The position numbers were made by a program, and so were the translations under genes. A DNA stretch of 64,000 nucleotides from assembly GCA_000827265.1 (NCBI GenBank), contig KN834749.1, forward strand, positions 1,291,500-1,355,499. The letters are read 5' to 3'. The stretch is from Collybiopsis luxurians FD-317 M1. Lineage: Eukaryota; Basidiomycota; Agaricomycetes; Agaricales; Omphalotaceae. Shown here in pieces: positions 54,211 to 64,000 of the stretch. Every line of letters starts with the position of its first letter. Position 1 is the stretch's first letter. Below the pieces are notes generated by a model that worked only from the letters and a program-made list of their open reading frames with translations, had not been told where the DNA came from and searched no databases.

Positions 54211-56910
54211 ATGGCCAATGTACCAGATCCCGCTCCTTCTTCCAGAAAACTTGTAGGCCAACCGTTGCTCTATGCAATCTCTATCTTTGCTAGTCTCGGT
54301 GTTTTCCTCGTAAGTATCAACGTCCTTCCTTTTCTCTAGCTCTCACCCTTTTCAATAGTTCGGCTATGACCAAGGGTAAGCATTGCTCGTCCTATTGGCT
54401 CAAATTCCAACCCATTCTTCCAGAGTTATGAGCGGAATTATTACCGGTCCCCACTTTAGAAAGTACTTTAATAATCCAGACCCAGTGTCATTAGGGACTA
54501 TGGTTGCTGTTTTGGAAGTCGGAGCTTTCAGTACGTATTCGCTTCGCTTTATTCAAAGTCTATCCTCCCATTCAACTTGCTAGTCACTTCCGCCGCCGCT
54601 GGTCGTGTCGGGGACATCATTGGCCGTAAGGGTACACTATTCATCGGTGCCATCGTCTTCACTATAGGTGGCGCTGTTCAGACTTTGACAAATGGATTCT
54701 GGACAATGATTGTTGGCCGAGTCATCAGCGGGTTTGGTGTTGGTCTTCTCTCGTAAGTCTGTCACTTTGGGGCACGATCATCATGCGCGCTCATGCTATG
54801 AACGCGGTAGTACCATCGTTCCGATATACCAAAGCGAAATTTCACCACCCAATCATGTAAGTTCCGAATAGCTAAATTTAATTTCGGAAGATTGAAATCA
54901 TGTGCAGAGAGGTTCATTGGCCTGCATGGAGTTCACCATGAATATTGCAGGGTAATTGATTTCATTTCTTTACCGCCGGCCCGCGTGTTTGAACATGTTG
55001 AATGCAGGTATTCGTCTTCAGTCGTACGTGTTTTCCTTCTGGCAAATCTGGTCACTCAGTTGGGGTGCAGTGGACAGATTACTTTTGCTCTTTCATCGAT
55101 TCTGACCTTTCTTGGCGCATTCCCCTCTTCGTACAATGCGTCATCGGAGCGATTCTTGCAGCAGGTATGAACGGATCTTCTTCACCCTCCTAATGCTAAT
55201 CCAAACGAATCCAGGTTCTCTCGTCATGCCTGAAAGGTCCATTCTTCTTCCATTGATTCGTTCGTGCGCTAACAGCCTTCTATATCATTTGTGTCTTCCA
55301 GTCCTCGGTAAGCTCACTGCTCTTCTGAACACGCTCGTTCTAATGCATGCGGTTTACAGTTGGTGTATAGATACTGACAAAGATGCCGAAGGAATGAGCA
55401 TCTTGGTAGATCTACATGGCGGAGGCGGGGAAAATGTCGCCGCTACCACAGAGTTCCAAGAAATTAAGGATCGTGTAATGGAGGAGGTCAGAGTTCTTTC
55501 TCGACGCCTCTGCGGTATTGCTGACTTTTCGTAGCGCGCCTCTGGCGTTGCTCGATCATATATGGAAATGTGGAGGAGATATAAACGGCGCGTTCTGCTA
55601 GCCATGTCCTCCCAAGCATTTGCTCAGCTTGTACGTTCTGTTCCACATTCCATACTCTAGCTCCTGACATCATTTGTTCTCAGAACGGAATCAACGGTGT
55701 GCCCTGTACCTTTTATACCGATGCCGCTTGCCTGATCTCAATTCCGATTCTTCAGTCATTTCTTATTATGCCCGTGAGTATAGCAGAATGAGGTCATTTT
55801 TACCAGGCTACTCACTTTTTTTTTTCTGCAGCCCGTGTTTTTGAAGGTACATATCTTGTTGCTTCGAATTCGTGTATTACGCTGTCGTTAACCGGCTGCA
55901 TTGCAGAGGCTGGATGGATTGGCCGGGACGCTATTCTGATGACCGGCATTAACTCGCTAATTTACATTCTGAGTACAATTCCTCCATGGTATTTGGTCGA
56001 TAGATGGGGTAGACGTCCGATCTTGCTCTCTGGCGCAGTGATTGTAAGTAGGACTTGTTTCTATTTTTCCTTTGTCATTCGTACTTGTAAATATTTAGAT
56101 GGCCGCAGCTCTTACTGCCACAGGCTGGTGGATGTATGTTGACGTTCCTCGTACGCCTAACGCTGTGGTCATCTGTGTCATTATCTACAATGCCGCATTT
56201 GGATACAGGTTCGTGGTTTCGCATTTATTCTACCATACCTCAGTACTGAACTAGCTTTAGTTGGGGGCCCCTGCCGTGGCTATACCCTCCCGAGGTTCGC
56301 AATGTTTTTTTCGATGCATCAACCTGCTCCTTATCAAGATCTTTCAGATTATGCCTCTCACAATCCGTGCCAAAGGTGTCTCATTATCAACCGCAACCAA
56401 CTGGGCATTCAACTTTTTGGTCGGGGAAGTAACTCCCGAATTGCAGGAGGTCATTACATGGCGGCTTTATCCCATGCACGGCTTCTTTTGTATCTGCAGT
56501 TTCATACTGGGTAAGGAATTTTCACTCATGCGCTAAGTATCTTTCGCTCACCTGCTATCGACAGTCTACTTCCGTCAGTGAATCCGTTCTTGCTTGGAAA
56601 AAGTATATTAATCGATAGACAGTGTATCCTGAGACGAAAGGAGTACCCCTCGAAGAGATGGACCTCGTCTTCGGCGAAGGTAAAACGAAACCTGTTTGTG
56701 ATGGGTGGTCATTAACAAGATCCTTCGGTTTCAGACGAACGCCAAGAAAGAGAAGAGAATGCAGACGAAGATGAAGACGAGGTTATTGATGAAACTACCT
56801 CCCTTCTTTCAGCGGCTTCTCCCAATGGAATTCAGAGGCGGCGACGCTCCAGGAAAGGATGGTTTGGCATTTTCAAGCGCCGAGGGACGTCAAGTGAACT
56901 CCATGCTTAA
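54211..56910 (+). CDS. MFS sugar (hexose-type) transporter with many micro-exons
   Basis: Twelve-helix proton-sugar symporter or facilitator of the plasma membrane. ATG at 54211 (MANVPDPAPSSRKLVGQPLL). Sugar-porter signatures: FGYDQGVMSGIITGPHF, GRVGDIIGRKGTLFIGAIVF, PIYQSEISPPNHRGSLACM, PESPRWCIDTDKDAEGM, AFAQLNGINVISYYAPRVFE, GINSLIYILSTIPPWYLVDR, RWGRRPILLSGAV, GYSWGPLPWLYPPEIMPLTI, NWAFNFLVGEVTPELQEVI and VYFLYPETKGVPLEEMD. The C-tail is acidic with a LL motif (DETTSLLSAASP) and basic end, TAA at 56908-56910. The frame is intact only if exons of 17, 16, 6, 18, 15 and 9 nt are used (54359, 55008, 55302, 55756, 55832, 56565). It should not be called a pseudogene. PESPRW has Cys where Leu is usual. 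Confidence 0.9.
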
Positions 56911-57148
56911 GTTTTTCCAGCCAGCGAATTGTCCCGAATAAGAATTGCTCTACTCATGGGCATCGGGCTCTTCAAATCTCTGCTCGAAATCGCTTTTAAG
57001 TATATTACGACGAACACAACATGACCATGTATATCCACACCTAATGCTTATTGAATCAGATACCGTACTCGGCAGAATGAACACCTTTTGAGTTTACCTA
57101 TTAGTATTGAGAGACTTGACCTCAGCCGAATCAGAACGTGACCTTCAC

Positions 57149-58923
57149 ATGAAGACTTCATTTTCAGCGTCCATCTTCAGAAACTCGCAGCGGACGCGAT
57201 TGATCTCATTACCGAATGCTCGGCTCTTTAACCAGTCTTCAGAAGATTATAATCACCTCTACTCCCCACTAAAATCATCCCCCACATTCGAGGACGCCGG
57301 CCTCCGACCTGCTCTTGCAAAAGCGGTTCATGCCGCTTTCCCAAATGTCAATGGGCCTACAGAAATTCAGTCTACGCTAATATCTAATGTAATGAAAGGA
57401 AAAGATATAATTTTACAAGATGAAACTGGTTCCGGAAAGTGCGTGGAATGATATTTGGAAGATGTACTGTTACCAAGTATGATGCTCAGGTCTTTCGGCT
57501 TGATTTTAGCCTTACTGAATAAACCGCGGGTCGTTTTTGGTAACAAACCCGGTTCAACTCCCAAGAGGCATCCTATAACTTCACTTTTGCTGGTTCCGCA
57601 CAAAGACCTCGCGCTTCAGATGCTCCATTGGGTGGAGCTGATTATTCAAGCCTCGGCCGTCGACCCTCCTCCTCTCACCTCCATTGCGCAGGTTCTCGTA
57701 CGCGAAGGTCGGCGACATTTGACCGAAGGCCTTCAACTAATCCGAAATGAGCCGCCATTTTTACTAATAAGTACACCATCTTCCGTTTTGGAGGTTCTGG
57801 AGGAAGATTCAAACGCTTTCGATGTGCGGGAGCTGTCTACGGTTGCCTTGGACGAAGTTGACTACATGATCGAAACTCTCCCTATGAAAGATAACGAGAG
57901 CAAGGAATACCTGAAAAAGCTGCGTAAATTGGAAAAACATCCTGGCCCTGCTCGAATGCTCCTGGATGAAATTTACGCGGACAGGGTTAAGCTCGCTGGT
58001 GAGGCTCGAGAAACTATGGCGAATGCCCCTCATCATAGCCCACAACTCATCTTGTCGAGCGCCACTATACGGAGACAATTAAAGCACTACTTTTTCTCGG
58101 AAAAACAATACTTGAACAGTTCTGCAGTCAAAATCAGAGGAGCCGTGATGCGACTACATGGACGGGATGAACTTGCCACAGCTGAACTTGCTATGCGCTC
58201 ATTAATTTCTCATCATGTTCTTGTCGCTTCAGACGAAGGTATCCTAAACCTTCCGATCGCTGTCGCAGCGGAAGATGAAGATGAACTACATGTATCATTC
58301 GACGACCCCAACAGTGAAGGGTCGGAGAGTGTACCTTCTACATCGGACGAGATTGCAGAGCGCAGATCAGTCGGTAGGCAGAGTCTTATGTCTGTGTTTG
58401 TGTATTAACCGGAGCCGCAGGATTCTCTATGACACCTTCCCCACTGAATCAAAACTCCTTAGAGGCCGTGGCCGCGGTGTTCGCTCTCGACGTGCCTTCT
58501 ATCGCACTTTTGGTAATCCCTTCCAATGCCTCTGTTCACAGAGCAGTGTATGATTTGAAGGAGATGGGTGTGAATGCTCTTGGAATGGATCTCTTGGTGC
58601 AAGAGAGAGGGCGATCCTACCTCCTGCAAGCGGATACCGAGCGGCCAAAGGCTAACCCAGTTCTACTCGTTTGCACTCCTTCAAGCATCAGAGGCGTGGA
58701 TCTCCCGTCTTTGAGTCACGTCTTCATTCTAGGCTTTGAAACCCTACTTACAAAAGACTGGACCTCTACGCTGGACAACTATATTCACTTATGCGGGCGT
58801 ACAGGAAGATTTAAAAAACGTGGAAAGGTCATCACGGTTGTGGAGCAAAAGTCGGTGCCGAGGATTGAGAAGGTCTTGAATGTACTAGAGATAGTACCTG
58901 TAAGACTGAAAATGTTTGAATAG
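57149..58923 (+). CDS. Mitochondrial DEAD-box-like RNA helicase (MRH4-like)
   Basis: ATG at 57149 (MKTSFSASIFRNSQRTRLIS) starts a basic presequence. Motifs: Q-like PTEIQ, motif I DETGSGKS (across an intron at 57440-57490), Ia LLVPHKDLALQM, Ib STPSSVLE, motif II DEVD (in VALDEVDYMIE), III SSAT, V RGVDLPSLSHV and VI HLCGRTGRFKKRGK. So the ATPase core is present, with DEVD replacing DEAD. A linker with acidic repeat EDEDELHVSFDDPN precedes an intron (about 58366-58430) and the second RecA lobe (MTPSPLNQNSLEAVAAVFAL). Ends VPVRLKMFE, TAG at 58921-58923. The order and presequence fit Mrh4, a yeast helicase for mitochondrial large-subunit assembly, but the branch assignment is tentative. Confidence 0.75.
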
Positions 58924-59078
58924 TAACGAGTTGTTGAAATATGAAAAAGAATTTGAAACGACAAAAACGGATGGGCGAGAAATAAATGAATTCACACGAA
59001 ACTATTTACTCCCACATCTAACGGCCACCGTAGCCCATCTCTCTTCTTGACCGTCACCTTGAGGGTTACGCACTCACA

Positions 59079-61925
59079 ATGCGTCCGCTCAGCATTATCC
59101 TTCATTCGCTGTTACTGGGCTTCGTCGCTGCCCAGTCTTCCTCCTCGCCTTCATCGTCTTCCCCCTCTTCGTCTGGCTCCAGCTCTGATTCAACCTCTTC
59201 TACGCCTTCTCCGAGAGTCTCGCTGTCGCTAACAACTGCGACAACAACCGAGACTACAGCAGTTTCGACAAACAATCGAGTTTCATCATTCACTACTGTT
59301 GTAACGACCACATTCAATGTTAGTATCACTGCAACCCCGACCTCCTCTTCTACTTCCACCTCAGCATCGGCTTCAGCCTCTGCAACGGCAGATCCCACTG
59401 TCCTCCAGACAAAGCTAGACCCCGCATTTGGCGTCCTTGGAGCTGTCCTGATTCTCACGGGCCTTCCTAGTGCATTTTGGGGCCACAAGAACCGTTGGTA
59501 GGTCAATGCTGAGTGTCATCTGCAAAACTAAACATACCTGGCACCTTCTGTCTGTCAGGACTTCGTTCTTTCTGATCGGATTTTACACTCTCTCACTCGT
59601 ATGCTTTGTTCTAATCCTCAAGTTTGGTATCATTCCCGCTGTGAATCCGCCCAGTAAGACTTTACGGGGAATGTTCGTCCTGGCATGTTCAGTTGCAGGT
59701 ATAGCCGGAGGAGCGTCTGCTATTTTCTTCTGGAAGGCTGCTCGATATGGAATCGGAGCTTGGGGAGGTCGGTCGCTGCCAGCTGTGTTTATTAAACTCC
59801 TCGTTTACGTCTCGTGCGTTTAGGTTTTGCTTTTGCGCTCTGGATACAGTGCTTTCGCGATGGCGGAGTCATTCGATCTGGGGGTCTTAGATGGATCATG
59901 TACATTGGTAAGCCTTTTTCAGTAGATTCTGAGCAGACATACCATGTCTTTTTTAGGTTCTGCTGTAGTTGGCTTCGTTTTATGCACCATACCAAAGGTA
60001 ACTTCGTGGAGCGAGACCGTTCATATCACCGCTAACGCGTTTTTAGATTCATTACCATGTTTTGCTGATCTCAACTGCTATCGTTGGGGCTTCCGCTTTC
60101 ATGCTTGGAGTGGATTGTTTCACCACGGCCGGTTTGAAAGAGGTACACCTTCTGTCAGCGATGCGTGGTGTGATTTTACTGATTAGTTGTTCTTTAGTTT
60201 TACGTCTGGAATATTGGATTTCGATCGCTCTTTACGAGATTCACAAGCCAGGGAATCCAATTTCCTGTCACGCAAACTATGCAGATTGAGCTAGGACTAA
60301 TCGGTGCTGTAGCACTCATGGGAATTGCTGTCCAGTTACGCATACTTAAAGTTTTGCAACACAAACTACACGAAATTGCCGAAGAGCAGAAGAAACGGGA
60401 CGAAGATGCCGAACTAGCGGCGGCAGGTGGATTTGCGCATGTTATGCGGGAAAGGGAGGAATGGGAGAAGGAACATTTCAATAAGCACGGACGACATGAG
60501 AGTGGCTACTCAAGCATACCGCTCATGAAAGACCAGGACGGGTCTTCTTCACCGGGGCTTACAGCAGAGCATCGTTCTGACTACACTCATGTAGCTGCTG
60601 ATGGCCGACCTCGCTATAATTCTGGCGTATCGGAATTTCTCGCAGCTCCTGCTCCCAATGAAGAGCTCAAGCGTGCTACCAGTCGTACTCTTCAGGGTCC
60701 AGGTGCTTTGCCTGCTCTAGATCTCGGTTTCGGGATCAAGGATGATGTTCCAGAAGGTTTCATGTCAAAGGATGACCCTCCTCGCAAGACTACACCACTC
60801 GACCGAGAGGCAGAACAGAAGCGTTTAGAACTCATGGAGGAGATTAATACCATTCGCAGATCCATCGAGGCTTTAAAGAGCGGTTCCTCGGAACCTTCTT
60901 CGGCGCCTGGTTCTCGTCGTCCTTCTTTAGCCTCTCGTCGCACCCTTAGCGTGGATGCCAGTAGTGCTCTCCTACCCGCACCATCGCACGTACGTCCCCC
61001 GCGGGAGAAAGACCCTCGCGCACGCATCCACTCAATGGATCTCATGGGTAACGCCTCGATCGGAGAGTCTATCGGACGTCCTACAAGTGCCCCGTTACGA
61101 GATAGCGATTGGGATGCTTACATTCAAGACAGGAAACTCCTGCAGCCTCCTGCCGGCGTCACACCTCCCATAACTACCAGCCCCATCACTTCTAATCCCC
61201 GTATTCAGATGCCTTCTGCAGTCACTGAAGCTTTACAGCAGCGTAAACGTCGCGAGAGTGCCTTAGGACTAGGAGGGGAGTCTTCGTCAAACAACAATTC
61301 TTCTGATGACATACCCCTTGCGCAAATTGATCGCCACCGTAGGACAGGCTCGGCAGGAAGGAACAATGTTCCTGTCACTATACTTCCCCCACAGAAACCG
61401 ATTGCTGCACCTACCCCACAACGGCCTGTTCAAACTCGAACGCGTACCTTTGAAGAGTTGAACGAACGTCATCGGGAGAAGATGAGGGATATCCAGGGCC
61501 CTCTTACAAATGCTGAAAACGAACAGGCGCAGATCCAAGCTGCAAGACAGAGATGGGAAAGGTCGAAAGCCCTAGAGAAAGAGGCAGTCGCTCGAAGACA
61601 AGCAGAGAAGGCTGCGACCTATCACAAGCGCAAAAACTCTGAGGATGACAACGAGCGAACTGGACGGAGGTCAATGACCCTGGACGATAAAAAGCGGCGG
61701 TCGCACTCAAGGTCTCTGAGTGCCGACCGATTAGCTGCTCTAGGCGCCCCGTCGTCGAGACGATTGTCGACAATGAAGGTGGAAGATTGGCAGCGGTACC
61801 AGCAAGAAGTTGAAAGCCCAGCGTCCCCTACTCGACGAGACTCACAAGGGTTCGTTTCAGAAAACGTTCCTTTTCCGGGCCGCAATACGAAACCTCATCG
61901 TCAGAGCCGAGATCGTCCAAGCTAG
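59079..61925 (+). CDS. DUF4203 (TMEM198/TM7SF3-like) membrane protein with long disordered tail
   Basis: ATG at 59079 with a signal peptide (MRPLSIILHSLLLGFVAAQ), then a Ser/Thr-rich extracellular stalk (SSSPSSSSPSSSGSSSDSTS and more) likely to be O-glycosylated. Membrane core across five exons: LDPAFGVLGAVLILTGLPSA, FWGHKNRW, FFLIGFYTLSLVCFVLILKF, GMFVLACSVAGIAGGASAIF, FAFALWIQCFRDGG, GSAVVGFVLCTIPK and ISTAIVGASAFMLGVDCFTT, the DUF4203 pattern. A long cytosolic tail of over 500 residues follows: ILKVLQHKLHEIAEEQKKRD, then Ser/Pro/Arg-rich disordered regions, and a late coiled-coil-like basic stretch (QIQAARQRWERSKALEKEAV). TAG at 61923-61925. The combination looks receptor- or scaffold-like; function unknown. 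Confidence 0.75.
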
Positions 61926-62291
61926 GATTCCTCATGATCTGTATTATGTTTCTTTTTTGAGCGCACCTGTGTTTCCTTTTCACCGAACCCTTGACAGCTC
62001 AACGGACTGCAGCTCTTGTAGTACATTACACTCTTTTAACACACACGGACAGATACCATCGCATCGTTATCATTTTGGCCTAGTTAGCATAGCAATTGGC
62101 ATATAGTTTTGTTGTTGCGAACATGCAAAGTTTTTGTTTTTTCCCATGGGAGCTAAATCAGATGATGATGATCACCTAAGTGTGGGAGAAAATCACGTCA
62201 CTAATTGTGACATGCGTTACAGAACTTGGTTGAGTCGTTTTTCCCACCGACCACTTGCTTGCTCTCACCGTCTGGTTTTTTCCCAGCCAAA
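61926..62291. other. Intergenic region before the CSL gene
   Basis: About 365 bp containing the 3' UTR of the DUF4203 gene and the CSL promoter. T-rich in part (62100-62145). A short ATG-initiated frame here (62134) overlaps the CSL start in another frame and has no family features. No TATA box with clear spacing. Confidence 0.4.
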
Positions 62292-64000
62292 ATGGAGAGC
62301 AACTTGCACTCGTTCATGTCCTCAACGGTTGCTCCCCCGCAGGCGAGGTCTTCCGTTTCCCCAGATTCTCCTGCCCCAGCTTTATATGTAACCATATCTC
62401 GCTATAAATAAATTTTGGCCTCTGTTTCACGTCTTTTTTAACCTAGGCTCCTCCCTCAGTTTCCGGCTCGCCTCCGGGAAATCAGTCTGGTCCCAGTCCT
62501 TCACTTCAATCCATCTTAGCTGCTTCGCACAAGGACGGGTCTTCTAACGGAAATTTGGCTCATTGGAATCCTGCGATGGGGATTCCAGAGGTTCCTCAAC
62601 CTGTTTCTAATGTATGTTATCGATGTTTCTTTCCAACTCTTTGTTTCTGAAATCCATGAAGCCAGGGAAACGTAAATTAGATGATGCTGATAATGAAGAC
62701 CCTCAGAACAAGATGCGTCGCGTTATTCGCGATGTTGCTCAACCTCCTCAAGATATGGCTGCTCGTGTTGTACCTATGACCACCGTGATATGTCTTCACG
62801 CTGCTGTAGCGCAAAAGTCATATGGAAGTGAGAAGCGCTTCCTATGCCCTCCCCCTGTCGTCCATATTGAGGGCCCGATGTGGCATATGCGTAGTCAACA
62901 ACTTTCTATGGCCGTTGTTTCCGAAACTGGTGAACGGTCTTTTGAGCAGAAAGCCCCCCTCGATAACAACATGACCTCTAGCTTTAAATTCTTGCACGTA
63001 ACTGGAACTGCAAAGGCGAAAAGCTTTCAGCTTTCTCTTGATATCGCCGAACCCCATCCTTCCGCCGTGCACAATCCAAATCCAGATGGACACGATTTAC
63101 CAGGGCGTATATGGGCGTCTTTCGACTCCGCTCCAGTCACCATTATTTCCAAACCTTCCAAAAAGACGGCCAAAACGAGAAATATCTCATCATGTATTCT
63201 AGCTGGAGGACCCGTATCTCTATTTAATCGCATCAATTCTCAGACTGTACGCACCAAATACATGACCATTGACCACGCTCAACTTTGTGCGAGTAATGTG
63301 GCGTGGTCGGCCTTTAATGTCAATGTTATACGACGCCCTACGGAGGCGCCAAACATCGGTACGTAGTCATGTGATGTGAACTTTGTGGCTCTCACAATGC
63401 TGATTCTTCCCATAGGTCCTCAGCCAGTCACATATGGATGCGAGATCGTCCTGTCGGATACGCAGTCTGGTATTTCAACGTCCCCGCTAGTTATCCGAAA
63501 AGTTGACAAAGGCCGAGTATCTCCCGACGATGGTGGTCCAGTCAGTCAGATGCAGAAGATTGCGTTGCAGCGTGTGAACCCTGATGGATCCCGGCATTAC
63601 TTGTCAGCCGCCGGACCAATCCCTGGAACGACGGGCGTCGTAGCCCCTCCCGCGCCCGGCATGTCTACTCAGGCAGGGACCCATCCCTTACTTTTTCAGA
63701 GTCCCCGCGTGAGGGAGGAAATCAAAGACGGAAGGCGTGAGCTGTCTGATGAAGTTGACGATTATCTTTGCTGGACGATTGTCGGCATCTGTGAGTGAAC
63801 AGGTTCCATGATGGTTTGACAATCTTCTAATCTTCCTTTCAGCCAAGTTTCAATACACATTCTTTGATTCGACTGGAAAAAATAGCCAAATTCCTGAAAT
63901 GCCGATTACACCTTTCCCCACATTATTCACTGCTCCCGTCTACCGGCAAGCTAACAACTCGATAGAGTTGACTGTCTCAAATTTCTTCTATGAAGATCCG
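62292..64000 (+). CDS. CSL-family transcription factor (CBF1/RBP-J/Su(H)-like), 3' truncated
   Basis: ATG at 62292 (MESNLHSFMSSTVAPPQARS) starts a disordered N-terminus. An intron (62390-62447, GTAACC donor) joins to APPSVSGSPPGNQSGPSPSL, and a second (about 62611-62664) leads into KRKLDDADNEDPQNKMRRVI. The LAG1/CSL DNA-binding core follows: AVAQKSYGSEKRFLCPPPVV, IISKPSKKTAKTRNIS, GGPVSLFNRINSQTVRTKYM, then the beta-trefoil part YGCEIVLSDTQSG, LVIRKVDKGRV and PVSQMQKIALQ. It continues past the right edge after FFDSTGKNSQIPEMPITPF. Animal CSL proteins mediate Notch signalling; fungi have no Notch, and fission yeast Cbf11/Cbf12 regulate adhesion and lipid metabolism. The N-terminal extension before the core suggests a fungal class assignment, not resolved here. 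Confidence 0.9.

Noticed and set aside
54211..56910. Sugar transporter as a frameshifted pseudogene
   Set aside because: Every break resolves into a micro-exon with flanking AG and GT and restores conserved porter motifs.
62134..62411. Short ATG frames near the CSL start
   Set aside because: They overlap the CSL first exon in other frames and lack family features; the CSL frame joins across introns to the DNA-binding core.
1..64000. Possible biosynthetic cluster, transposon, tRNA, rRNA or CRISPR
   Set aside because: Read for core enzymes, transposase or reverse-transcriptase motifs, tRNA-like folds and regular spaced repeats; none was recognised. Nitrilase, hydrolase and transporter genes are far apart and unlinked in function.

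Overview
The window looks like nuclear DNA of a filamentous basidiomycete, most likely an agaricomycete. Genes are split by many short introns (mostly about 47-76 nt, GT-AG, often with a CTNAY-type branch site). Products are typical fungal housekeeping proteins, and genes lie tens to a few hundred bases apart on both strands. I read 31 protein-coding genes, two of them cut by the window ends. I see no transposon, tRNA, rRNA, CRISPR array or biosynthetic cluster. Splice joins were inferred by eye from splice signals plus conservation remembered for each family, so internal exon edges are predictions.

Layout. 1-9.2 kb: end of a possible TRAPP-like trafficking protein (+), then four minus-strand genes: an Mpv17/PMP22 membrane protein, the citrate/oxoglutarate carrier YHM2, a long coiled-coil protein and sedoheptulose bisphosphatase SHB17. 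9.2-19.5 kb: VPS18 (+), CGR1 (-), a lineage-specific disordered protein (+) and SEC39 (-). 19.6-20.05 kb: a degenerate tandem repeat of about 111 bp. 20.4-30.6 kb: nitrilase (+), NIP7 (-), NRDE2 (+), BYR4-like SIN/MEN regulator (+) and urease accessory UreD (+). 30.8-41.1 kb: AFG3-type m-AAA protease (-), TMEM135-like protein (+), alpha/beta hydrolase (+), WRAP73-like WD protein (-), mitochondrial uS17 (+) and prefoldin 6 (-). 41.2-54.1 kb: gamma-glutamyltranspeptidase (+), mitochondrial-type PP2C (-), Git3/cAMP-receptor-like GPCR (+), ESCRT-III VPS20 (+), U-box cyclophilin (-), PPR protein (+) and a tiny MIM2-like outer-membrane insertase (-). 54.2-64 kb: MFS sugar transporter (+), MRH4-like DEAD-box protein (+), DUF4203 membrane protein with a long tail (+) and the start of a CSL (RBP-J/Su(H)-type) transcription factor (+).

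How the genes relate. This is not an operon or cluster, but mitochondrial functions are frequent: YHM2, possibly Mpv17, AFG3, uS17m, PP2C, the PPR protein, MIM2 and MRH4. So are vesicle-traffic functions (TRAPP-like, VPS18, SEC39, VPS20). Many neighbours are divergent pairs with start codons under 200 bp apart (SHB17/VPS18, CGR1/13.6 kb gene, NIP7/NRDE2, AFG3/TMEM135-like, WRAP73/uS17m, PFD6/GGT, cyclophilin/PPR), implying shared promoters.

The most unusual signal is extreme micro-exon splicing. YHM2 can encode its conserved carrier motif only if two 3-nt exons (one followed by a GC-AG intron) are used. SHB17 needs a 7-nt exon. The sugar transporter needs exons of 17, 16, 6, 18, 15 and 9 nt, and GGT exons of 15, 14, 15 and 19 nt. 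A second notable signal is the last intron of the coiled-coil gene: if retained, it replaces the coiled-coil end with a hydrophobic tail-anchor-like segment.
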